NCBI GenBank assembly: GCA_944470555.2
Contig: OX104128.1
Coordinates: 43,569,920-43,633,919, forward strand
Source: Heterobilharzia americana
Taxonomy: Eukaryota; Platyhelminthes; Trematoda; Strigeidida; Schistosomatidae
Reading direction: 5' to 3'
DNA: 64,000 nt
Part shown: positions 22,632 through 31,878 of the stretch, piece after piece
How positions within the stretch are numbered: the stretch's first letter is position 1
How the letters are laid out: each line of letters opens with the position of its first letter
Notes under the pieces: model-generated
Databases searched by the model: none
What the model was told of the DNA's origin: nothing
The model's input: only the letters and a program-made list of their open reading frames with translations
Made by a program: the position numbers and the translations under genes

Positions 22632-22651
22632 CCGGCCACCAAAATCCCTCC
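22632..22651 (-). promoter_or_regulatory. Polypurine-tract-like site
   Basis: Directly upstream of the 3' LTR the minus strand reads ggagggattttggtggccgg, purine-rich with a few T. This is the expected place for plus-strand DNA priming. The purine run is imperfect, so the exact priming site is inferred. Confidence 0.55.
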
Positions 22652-22713
22652 AGACACGCAAAACACCTCTGTGTATTCAGCCGTGGCTCTATCTACCTAG
22701 CTGTCTGCATACT

Positions 22714-25700
22714 CTATCTTTCTTCTACTCCCTCAAGAAGACAAAGCTTTCTTATATCTCTTCTCACGGTACCTTCCTTCATACGCACCATCACAGTTCT
22801 TACTAAATCGTCTTCGTCCTTCTCGCATGTTTCGATCACTCCCAAAGGCCAGGAACCACGTGGTGTTTTTTCAGAGGCCACAATCACCACATCTCCCTCC
22901 TTGAAATTTCTTTTCCTTCCCAACCACTTCTGACGAGTTTGCAAGCATGGTAGATACTCTTTCATCCATCGGCGCCAAAATACGTCAGCTAAGTAATTAA
23001 CTTGTTTCCAACGTCTGACGTAATTATCGGCAATAGTGCCCTCCACGACTATTCCTCCACTATCTCTCAATAACAATAAGCTATTGGGAGTGAGAGCTAA
23101 CTCGTCTTTTGGGTCGGTCGTCATGGGAACAATAGGACGATTGTTCAAAATTCTTTCTATTTCCACGAAGTAGGTGGCTAATGTATCATCATGCAGAGTC
23201 TGCTCTTTGGATATGACCATCAATAACCTGCGTACAGAACGTATCATCCTTTCCCATATCCCACCTCGATGACTCGCTTGCGGGGGGTTGAAACTCCATC
23301 GTATCCCCTTTGACACCATGGCATCATTGATTCGTCGTCTATCCCACACACTCACCAGTTGTCTTAGTTCCGAAATCGCTCCAACAAAGTTGGAACCATT
23401 ATCACTGTATATCTCTGCAGGTGTTCCTCTTCTTCCTATGAACCTCATTACAGCCATTATAAAGGCGTCGGTGCCTAGGTTGAAAGCTACCTCTAAATGT
23501 ATGGCTCGCGTCTGGAGACAAGTAAACACACACCCGTACCTCTTTTCCTCTCTCCTTCCCTGGCGAACCATGAGTGGTCCAAAATAATCAATTCCCACTG
23601 ATGAGAAGCAAAACCATCCTTTCTGCACGCGACAGACCGGTAAAGGGGCCATCATCTGCTGACCCAGTGCAGCTTTCAATCGTCGGCACTCTATGCACTT
23701 TCTTATCACCCGTTTGACCGCACTGATCCCCTTAATTATCCAATAGTTTCTTCGTAGAGTGGCCAGGACTTGCGAAGTACCAGTATGTCCTTCTATAATA
23801 TGATAATGCCTTATGATCAGCTCAGTCACGAAGTGATGTCTGGGGAGGATAACCGGATGCTTAAAAGTAAGTGGGTAGTCGGAATAGTTCAACCTCCCAC
23901 CGACGCAGACCAATCCATCCACAAGTATAGGTGACAACCTTTGCAATTCACCTTCTTCAGTCTCACAACTACCCTTTTCTCGGAGTTCCTTTATTAATTC
24001 TCCATATACCTCCTGTTGTACCATACATAATACTTTATGTCTAGCAGCTTCCAGTTCATCGGCTGTTAGATAGCCAACATTCAGTGACACACCTTGGCGA
24101 CGCGAATACATAACGGATATGTAGACCACATATCTCTTAAGCCATGCCACAGCTTTAATCAGCCTCACCCAGTCCGAATGATACGCCAAAATCGGATCAG
24201 CAGTGAGCTCAGTAACGTTTGTGTTTGTTCGGACCGACCTCTTCAATTCGACATTTTTCGGTGGTTCCTTCCAGCAGAGGTCTGTGGTACTTGAAAACTG
24301 TCGGGTTCCCAGAAAAGAGGGGCCCTGAATCCAAGACGCTAATTCACACGCTTTTCGTATGCCTCTTGATGTCCAATCTGCGGGATTCTCTTCAGATTTA
24401 ACGTACCCCCACTGATTTGGGGATGAATACTGGTGAATAATGGCTAGACGGTTGGCCACAAACGTACTATACCGACTCTCTGTATTTCTAATATAGTACA
24501 AAACAATCATAGAATCTGTCCAAAAATAAGTCTTGTCAAAGCTATTTGGGAGGTTCTTCCTCAAAATTTCACTCATTCGTGCACTCAATACTGCCGCAGC
24601 TAACTCTAATCTCGGCACTGTCACCGTTTTCAGAGGGGCAACCCGGGATTTGCTATAAAGCAGTATGCTGTAGGGTGGCGTGTTTTTTGGAACGTTCCAC
24701 GAATAAGCCACCGCTCCATAACCAGATTCAGAGGCATCGCAAAATAAGTGCAACTCAATCTTACTCATCTCACTCTTATCCTCCTTCTTGATACTTCTGG
24801 GTACGGAGATTTGCCCAAGATTCTTCATGAACCTCATCCAATCCATCCATAGGGATAGGTCATTGGAACTCAGGGGTGTATCCCAACCAGCATGAGATTT
24901 GCAAAGATTCTGCAATAGCTGCTTGGCCGGAAGACAAACTGGGGCGATGAGGCCTAGTGGGTCAAAAAGAGCTGAGACGGTGGATAGTAGTCCTCTCTTC
25001 GTGAAGGGTTTTTCGACGGGTTCAAATCGGAACTTAAAAACATCATGCATGGTGTCCCATTCCAAACCTAGGGCCCTGTGGATTGAGCCTTGACTAACAC
25101 GTAAGTCGACTGAGTTCTCTGTGTGGCTCAGACCAGGAAGAACTACTCTCACTGCCTCTGAATTAGTCACCCACTTCTTCAATTTAAAGCCACCACGTAA
25201 CAACAACTCAGTGGACTGTTTTACGAACGTTTTTGCCTCACCTGGGCTTGCAAAGGACACTAGGCAATCATCAACATAAAAGTTATGCTTCACTGCTTCC
25301 ACCACATAACTATCATAATCGTTGGCATACGTCTCGGCAGTCTTGGCCATTGCAAAATACGCACAAAACGGTGAGGACACTGCACCGAATGGGTGTGACG
25401 TCATTTGATATTCAATAGGTTCCTTCGAGAAATCACCCTGAGGCCACCATAGGAACCGCAGAGCACCTCGGTCAAACTCTGGGACTTTCACCTGCATAAA
25501 CATTTCTTCCACATCGGACGTCAGGGCAATCGGTTCTTTGCGAAAACGCAATAATATTCCAACCAAGTTCGCTGTCGTGTCTGGTCCCTGATACAGGAAG
25601 TCATTTAAAGAAGTTCCGGACAGTTTGGCAGCGCAGTCCAGCACAACTCTTACCTTCCCCGGTTTCTTGGGGTTAAATACGGCATGATGCGGCAAATACC

Positions 25701-27900
25701 ATCGTGGGCGGTAGCTAGGATCAAGCTGGGGCTCAGGAGCTACTGCTGCATATCCCTTTCTGATGGTCTCTTCCATGGCGCTAGTGTAGCTTTCGCGAAG
25801 GCTTTCAGAGGATATTAGTCTGCGTTTCAAACTCTCCAAACGTCGCCTGGCTACTTCGCATCCACCGTATACTCTCTTGGACTCCATTTTCCAGGGCAAG
25901 GGGACAACGAAATGTCCATTATCCCAATAAGTACCTCGCTGCACTATGTTTACAGCGGCTAGGTCATCGAGAGATAACGACTTATCTCCCGAGTACAAAT
26001 CGCTGAACTCATAATCGTAAATTTTCTTCCATTGATCGACTAATAGATCTGACCGAGACATACAATTCACAACCCTCTCCCTGTGCTCACGAAAGCTTGT
26101 CGGACCGAACACGACCCAGCCCAACAATGATCTCACAGCATATGGGCTCTTTCTGCCCCCTAACTTCTGATCTAGAACCCAGTGAGCCTCAGGTACATCG
26201 CAACCGATGAGCAGCAATACCTCCCCGTCTTCCACCTCTGTCCAGGGTACGTCAGTCAGATGCGGCCACCTTTTAATACTTTCTCGCATCGACCCTTTAG
26301 GTCTCCGTACTGGGAGATCTCTTGCCACAACTGCTCGATCTATAAGTATGCATTCGTTTCCGTCTAGTGAATAAACTTCGAAAGGCTTGCTGACTGAGTC
26401 CGCCAATCTACTTCCACTAACAGTTTTGATGATAGTCTTTGTGCCGTCAGTCGACAATCCTAGAAGTTGCAAAACATCTTTCGTGATCAAAGTTGTATCA
26501 GAGCCATTGTCCAAGATAGCATAACCGTAAACCTCTTTATTACCGTGCTTTACACGTACCGGGAGTAGGCCCAAACACACGCTTTCTCTGAGAGACTCAG
26601 TGCATCCACAACTACCTTTCTCCGGTTGTTCGCCTACGGCGTGGTGGGTCTTCTTGTGTAACAGAGGGTGATGGTATGCTTTACAACCTTCTACACTGCA
26701 CACCCTGTGAATTTTACATTCTACGGACCTGTGGCCCCTTTTAAGACATGAAAAACAACAACCTGTTTCTTTAGCCTTCGACCATCTCTCATCCACCGGT
26801 AACGACAGAAATGTGGTACATTTTGTGACTACATGGTTCCCTCCACAAAATATACATGAAGGTTTCAGGACTCCCCCAACGGGTACTAGCTGCTGCGTGG
26901 AACATGCTATTTTACTATCTGGTCGTCGACTGCTTGTTGCCAGCTGTCCAAACCTACTTAGCAAAATGCTCGCACGTGCTGACACAAACTGCGTTAACTC
27001 TGCGAAGGTAGGTTCTCGTTCGGTTTCAGTTAGCTTTTCGACAGTCTCCGCCCATTTCATCTGTAACACACGGGGCAATTTCTTTACTATACCTTCTAAA
27101 GTTCTCAAGGAGTTAAGGTCCGCAGTATAGTCCATTTGCTCTAGGGCTATAGCGCAGTTTTCCATTTTTATAGCTAACCTCGACATTGCCTCAGCATCGT
27201 TTTGTTCTATGTTCGAGCATTCCATCAGATCCTGTAGTAAGGCCCGGCTGACTTCATGAGTCCTTCCAAACAAACGTCTGAGTATATCCCGAGCCCTACG
27301 ATAACCAGCAGATGGTGGTAACATAATGCATTCCTCTATAGCCTCCCTGGCCTTACCTTTACAGTAATGTAACAAGTATAACAGCCTCTGTCCATCATCA
27401 TCAACCTTAGAGACAACGTAGAGCTCAAACTGCCTCATAAACTTCCAATATTTGGCTGGATGTCCGTCAAAGCTGCTTAATTCTACTTTCGGCAACTCAT
27501 GGCCAACACTGACACAAGGCAACGTAGCGGCAACCCCTTTGTTTTCTGCGCTGCTCGCCTGGCTAGTCGTTTCACGATCAGAACTGCTATGAGGGTCAAT
27601 GCCAAGACAAACTGATTTGTGACACTTTATATCATCATCCAAGGAAAAGGTATCACCTAAACCCCCATTCACATCTAAGTTGAGTTCTTTATGCAGACGC
27701 AACCTTTCCTGTCTTTGTTTAGCCTTGAATTCACGAAGTTCCAACTCTTGCCTTTCATCCAACTGTCGTACCTTCAACTGAGCAGAGGTCCTACAAGGAC
27801 TAGTCTTACTATAGTCAATAACTGTACCATTATCAGAGCCACGGCATGAAATAACATCAAGAGGGACTTGCTTGGTATCTGAGGTCGGATCCATGGACAT
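22714..27900 (-). CDS. BEL/Pao gag-pol polyprotein
   Basis: One frame open from 27996 (inside the LTR) to a stop at 22716-22714. The first ATG is at 27900 (MSMDPTSD), giving 1728 residues; numbers here count from 27996. In order: basic/charged coiled region (about 75-105), capsid-like region (about 165-350), zinc knuckles near 381-393 and 414-427 (CFSCLKRGHRSVEC), aspartic protease with LDNGSDTTLI at 495-504 (Asn where Ser or Thr is usual), RT with NFYVDDCLVSF at 905-915, RNase H with LFCDASESGYGA near 1084, integrase with HH-CC zinc site (about 1399-1437) and DDE residues near D1469, D1532 and E1582 (GIDYFGPL, SDNGSNFVGA, GIWERMIRS). No stop or frameshift anywhere. All enzymatic motifs needed for transposition look present. 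Confidence 0.95.
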   Translation of the reverse strand: MSMDPTSDTKQVPLDVISCRGSDNGTVIDYSKTSPCRTSAQLKVRQLDERQELELREFKAKQRQERLRLHKELNLDVNGGLGDTFSLDDDIKCHKSVCLGIDPHSSSDRETTSQASSAENKGVAATLPCVSVGHELPKVELSSFDGHPAKYWKFMRQFELYVVSKVDDDGQRLLYLLHYCKGKAREAIEECIMLPPSAGYRRARDILRRLFGRTHEVSRALLQDLMECSNIEQNDAEAMSRLAIKMENCAIALEQMDYTADLNSLRTLEGIVKKLPRVLQMKWAETVEKLTETEREPTFAELTQFVSARASILLSRFGQLATSSRRPDSKIACSTQQLVPVGGVLKPSCIFCGGNHVVTKCTTFLSLPVDERWSKAKETGCCFSCLKRGHRSVECKIHRVCSVEGCKAYHHPLLHKKTHHAVGEQPEKGSCGCTESLRESVCLGLLPVRVKHGNKEVYGYAILDNGSDTTLITKDVLQLLGLSTDGTKTIIKTVSGSRLADSVSKPFEVYSLDGNECILIDRAVVARDLPVRRPKGSMRESIKRWPHLTDVPWTEVEDGEVLLLIGCDVPEAHWVLDQKLGGRKSPYAVRSLLGWVVFGPTSFREHRERVVNCMSRSDLLVDQWKKIYDYEFSDLYSGDKSLSLDDLAAVNIVQRGTYWDNGHFVVPLPWKMESKRVYGGCEVARRRLESLKRRLISSESLRESYTSAMEETIRKGYAAVAPEPQLDPSYRPRWYLPHHAVFNPKKPGKVRVVLDCAAKLSGTSLNDFLYQGPDTTANLVGILLRFRKEPIALTSDVEEMFMQVKVPEFDRGALRFLWWPQGDFSKEPIEYQMTSHPFGAVSSPFCAYFAMAKTAETYANDYDSYVVEAVKHNFYVDDCLVSFASPGEAKTFVKQSTELLLRGGFKLKKWVTNSEAVRVVLPGLSHTENSVDLRVSQGSIHRALGLEWDTMHDVFKFRFEPVEKPFTKRGLLSTVSALFDPLGLIAPVCLPAKQLLQNLCKSHAGWDTPLSSNDLSLWMDWMRFMKNLGQISVPRSIKKEDKSEMSKIELHLFCDASESGYGAVAYSWNVPKNTPPYSILLYSKSRVAPLKTVTVPRLELAAAVLSARMSEILRKNLPNSFDKTYFWTDSMIVLYYIRNTESRYSTFVANRLAIIHQYSSPNQWGYVKSEENPADWTSRGIRKACELASWIQGPSFLGTRQFSSTTDLCWKEPPKNVELKRSVRTNTNVTELTADPILAYHSDWVRLIKAVAWLKRYVVYISVMYSRRQGVSLNVGYLTADELEAARHKVLCMVQQEVYGELIKELREKGSCETEEGELQRLSPILVDGLVCVGGRLNYSDYPLTFKHPVILPRHHFVTELIIRHYHIIEGHTGTSQVLATLRRNYWIIKGISAVKRVIRKCIECRRLKAALGQQMMAPLPVCRVQKGWFCFSSVGIDYFGPLMVRQGRREEKRYGCVFTCLQTRAIHLEVAFNLGTDAFIMAVMRFIGRRGTPAEIYSDNGSNFVGAISELRQLVSVWDRRRINDAMVSKGIRWSFNPPQASHRGGIWERMIRSVRRLLMVISKEQTLHDDTLATYFVEIERILNNRPIVPMTTDPKDELALTPNSLLLLRDSGGIVVEGTIADNYVRRWKQVNYLADVFWRRWMKEYLPCLQTRQKWLGRKRNFKEGDVVIVASEKTPRGSWPLGVIETCEKDEDDLVRTVMVRMKEGTVRRDIRKLCLLEGVEER

Positions 27901-27977
27901 GTCACCTTCCCCGTCCGGAATTGACTCAAGGAACACCTTGCGATTGCCAGGTACAGCAGTGACGGGTTGTTGAGTAC

Positions 27978-28726
27978 TGTAGCGGCCAGAATCCAATAAT
28001 CTTGGCCTGAACGCGGGAAATAGCTAGGCGGTGCCAACTGACGTGAATCTGACTAGTTCCTGCGTTCTACTGTATAGCTTCCTAACTTCCGCGAGTGACG
28101 CACAGTCAAAGGTTGGATCGAAATATCAAAACACGGTTTGTAGTAATTCAATAGTAGATTCGTAACAAAATCTGTGGTACTATCAAAGCAACAATAAGTT
28201 ATGTCAAATTACAAAAATACCTCAACAGTGCCGTTGGGTAACTATACAGTCCAAAACGTTCTCGGGTACAAATACGTACTACACGGTAAAAACTGGTTAA
28301 AAAATACAACTGTTAAATACCTGTCGGTCAATAGGAATATTCCCGGCAAAAGGGATCAAAACTCTGCCTACAGGAATCAAATCAACAAACAAACGTTCCC
28401 AGTAGACAGTCAAAAGACAAACAGTCAAATCACTGCACAACCGTAAGTTGAACCAAAACAAAATGTCGTGCGCAGTAAAACAACATCACCTTATCAACAG
28501 TCCAGCGTCACATAATAGGAAAGTGAAACACTCATAATAAGTCTCAAACATACAAAGGCAAATACCGAGTGTAAAGTCAAATAAGACAGTTAAACAAGCA
28601 AATAACATTACACCGGCGAGGGTCAAAGGTACACCATCCATAACGAGGGTAAAAATGTTAAAATAAATGTCAATACAATCAAATAAGGGTGATCGGGAGG
28701 GATTTTCAGATCATTTTTCCCTTACA
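27978..28726 (-). repeat. 5' LTR of BEL element
   Basis: This 749-base LTR carries the promoter of the element. No TGG-type primer-binding site is seen immediately internal to it (minus strand gtactcaacaacccgtc), so the tRNA primer is not obvious. Confidence 0.95.
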
Positions 28727-28731
28727 GATAA
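28727..28731. repeat. Target-site duplication, right (gataa)
   Basis: Identical to 21878-21882. Confidence 0.9.
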
Positions 28732-30059
28732 CACCTCCGAAAGAAGAACTCTTTGCCATGAAAACTGGCAATTATTTTTGGAGTCGCTACTTATTCTCAT
28801 CCCTAAATTTACTCTCGGACAACATACACACCACTGAGGATGTGACTGCCAAAGACTATTTCGGAAATGGGGAGGTTCAGGCCTACTTCGGGGATATCGG
28901 CCTGAGACAAGGCATCTTTTTTGGTTCGGTGACGAATTTTCTTTGCCTTGCACCGATAAGGTTTCTCCAGGCAAGTGTAACTATGCTTTCAGTATTCTCA
29001 TGAAAGTACATTTTAAGATAGGAACCTTCCTCTAGTCTATTTCTCGCCATACTCAGGTGGAGATATGCCTGACGCCGTGGCGTTTTAAGATGTTACGCCA
29101 TCGCCTAACATTTCATTCTACCACAGAAGAAGAACGTATGAATGGTGTTGAACGAAACTCACCTTCGCGTTCTAAAGGACAGTAACCACCAAGAATTCTT
29201 CCTCCCCCAACCGTCCTATTTGGTGATAAAGTAGTCAGCGGCTGCATCAGAAATTCTGGAGAGAATGAAATCTACTTTCGAATCCATATAAATCACATGT
29301 TGTAGATTTGTGTTGGGCCCACTCACCATTATCATGTATGCAGATGGCATTCTGCAGTTGAAGCGAACCGTGAGTCCATACCTCTGAGCTGGTAATTACG
29401 AGCGTAGGTAGCCATGGCCTTCAGCACAATAACAATGGCAACGGAAGATCGCATTGTACTACACCTGTCGGACGTCGACGAGCAACTATCCCGAGCCGAC
29501 CGTCGTTTACAGTGAGCAGTTTGCTGATAAATGAATGTCTTGTTTTAAAACCGTACCCTTGAAGCTCAGTGAAGTCAAGGGGTGTTAGGTGGTCATGAGA
29601 ACCACCGTCCGCACTTGAGTGCTGCCAGCTAGACTTTTGAGTTTTACGCGCTGGAATTCTCAGCCCTGCTCTTTCTTCAAACAGATCAGATCCGTATATT
29701 AGTTGGATGGGGGCAATCGGTATGAAGCCCTGGACCCAGGTTTCGTGTTCGTTGATACTCGCTGTCAATGTCTGCAACAATGGGTGACGCGGGTTCAAAT
29801 CCGTTGAGTTTGTAGATGCACCTTGATGGCGAATGCTAGGTTCCGGACCTAGGTTCGGGGCCTCCCCTTGATTGACTGCATCCGACTAGAATCCATCAAA
29901 GTTCACTGTGATGCTGAGCCGCCTAGTCTGATGGCTCCAATACAAAATGACCGATACACCGCGGCCAGCACTTAGGACTGGATAACGTGAAGTTGGTTAC
30001 CCTCCAGTGGTCAATTGGATGAGATGAAAGCTGGCTTACGTTATTCTTAAGATTTTTGG
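28732..30059. other. Intergenic with possible SINE-like piece
   Basis: No exon identified. Around 29720-29825 the plus strand has a Pol III B-box-like gggttcaaatcc and nearby acccaggtttcgtg. It may be a SINE scrap, but I could not align it to another copy in the window. The 125-codon minus frame at 29421-29798 runs over it and is not supported as a gene. Confidence 0.3.
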
Positions 30060-30775
30060 TTTTCTCTTGTGGACCGGGTTAAAATGCAGGGTGGTACACG
30101 TGAAACAGGATGCATCTCATGTATGCGGCCTCAACGGCGTGGAACTTGAGGCCTCACTGACAGAGAAGGATTTGGGTATCTTCACCCCTCAAGACTCAAA
30201 ATTTTTTGCAAGATGCGACAGAAACTCATTTCGTGGAAACCTCACGTTACTAACCCTTAGACGAAGTTTCGGACGGCTCGATCGTAGATGCTCGCATCGA
30301 ATTTTCGATAGCTTCGTACGGCCTCCCCCGGAGTTGTGGACCATTGTCTTCCCCCCTCATCCCCAGAAGGACAAACTAAACTCAGAACGCACCCAGAGGC
30401 GTTCGCCAAAATCCGTTTGAGGAATTGGGTCGAGAGCGTACGTAGAACGACTGGTTGCACCGCATGTGTATCCTCCGGCATACAGAAGGCCAGGAGGGGA
30501 CTTGATAATGACTCAAAACATTCTCTGCACGCCTGGCCACCCACTCCGTCACTTATTAAATCTTAGCTGTAGCACTAATCTTAGAGGACACGCACAGAAA
30601 CTAGGCCTGGTGCACAGCAGGCTAGATGTCAGATACAACTTTTATTCCCTAACAGCTGTTAAACGCTGGAACGCTCCTCGTGAAGACGTGACCCAAGCTG
30701 CTTCGTTTGAATCCTTTAAACGCCGAATGGATACCCACTTGACGTATATCTGGAATCCGCCCAAAAATAATTGAC
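30060..30775 (+). pseudogene. CR1-like retrotransposon 3' remnant
   Basis: Broken frames translate as the C-terminal end of a CR1-like RT. They include NLTLLTLRRSFGRLDRRC (near 30236), then RPGGDLIMTQNILCTPGHPL (near 30490) and RLDVRYNFYSLTAVKRWNA, FESFKRRMD, stopping at 30774. At least two frame changes. Located about 1 kb upstream of the alpha-SNAP start. Confidence 0.6.
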
Positions 30776-31792
30776 TTTTCACACTTTAACCACCCCGTTT
30801 TCCTTTTTCTGTACTTGTGAGCAGGTTAACAATCGCAAGGAGTAGTAATCGACGAAAGCGAAAGCTTCCATTCCGCCAACAACCATTTAAAATCAAGGTA
30901 TCGCTTAGCTGGTGTCATCAGTTTGTTCGGAATAGGCTTAGACTGACGATAGTGTTGTCCCACAGCGTCTGCCTATTCCTGTCCCGAAAGCCAGAGCAAA
31001 ACTCAGGACGGTTCGTCAAGTTCATGAAGACTACTGAATCACAATGGAAGGCAATGCGACGTTCTGCTGGATAATTATGCGCCGTAGGTTGAGGGATGTG
31101 GCTGGACTTATTACTTGAAATATTCTCGGAATTATGAACACTAAGGCAAGTTCGGCCTCCTTCTTGTTTATGGAGACCTAAATGCCGTGGGCATTCGTTT
31201 ATTAGGCTTGAACAGGAGGCGCGTAGGCTATGATTCTTTCAACTGCAACGGAATCAAAATCTTACTCATTCACCTTCTAATTTCAATTTCCAAGCGGCCC
31301 CATCTCTTCTTTCTCAAGTCCTACCGTCTGTCACTTGTCTTTTATCATTGAATGTTAGTACATTGTGTGTGCTTGCTGAGTCGTCGACCTACATCTTTTC
31401 TCCCTTTCTTTCCCATTCCAGACTCTCGTGGTTACCACTAAACTCACGCTGGTCTACGCACCCCGTTGTAATAACGTACTTACCTAATTACAGGTGAGAC
31501 GAAAAAGCCTCAACAACTGGTCCTTACGCAATGCAACCCATACTACAGACCGAAGGGAGTCGAAAATCGGCTGATTTTCTTTCAATTAACATATATGTAA
31601 TCTGCATTTGCAGTGGCCTTTATAGCTGCAGTTAATCACCTGAGAAACAGACTTTCAAGCAAAACAAACAGAAAGCCTACAGTCTTCTGGCACAAACACA
31701 GCTTTCTGCCGAAATAATAGTTCATTCACAATTGTATCCACAACACTTTAAACTGCCGAGGTCATTTAAAACGTGTTCGTAACACCAAGATA
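30776..31792. other. Upstream region of alpha-SNAP
   Basis: The promoter and 5' untranslated region of the SNAP gene should lie here, but I see no reliable core promoter motif. The last 100 bases are unbroken by repeats. Confidence 0.35.
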
Positions 31793-31878
31793 ATGGACGA
31801 GAACGAGAAGAAGGCAAGGGAGCTAATTGCTGAAGCGCAGAAGAAAAATAAGAAAGGACTTTTCTCCTTTGGTTCAGG
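31793..31878 (+). CDS. NAPA: Alpha-SNAP exon 1
   Basis: ATG followed by [17 protein letters not shown] and the loop GLFSFGS; donor gtgagt at 31879. The start is chosen because the peptide aligns with the family N-terminus from its first residues. Confidence 0.93.

Larger units (their letters stand above)
21883..28726 (-). mobile_element. Intact BEL/Pao LTR retrotransposon
   Basis: An autonomous element of 6844 bases: two 749-base LTRs with TG...CA ends, a gataa target duplication and one unbroken gag-pol frame. Transcription would run right to left, from the LTR at 27978-28726. I noticed one substitution between the LTRs (position 22627 region versus 28721 region), so insertion was recent. 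Schistosomes carry BEL elements of the Sinbad type; I cannot say whether this is that family. It sits between the divergent PERK-like and alpha-SNAP genes. Confidence 0.95.

Noticed and set aside
23288..27130. Several plus-strand frames of 60-105 codons
   Set aside because: All are antisense shadows of the intact BEL gag-pol frame.
29720..29830. Hammerhead-like sequence near gtttcgtgttcg
   Set aside because: Only part of the core resembles a hammerhead and the B-box-like motif is on the opposite strand, unlike Sm-alpha copies.
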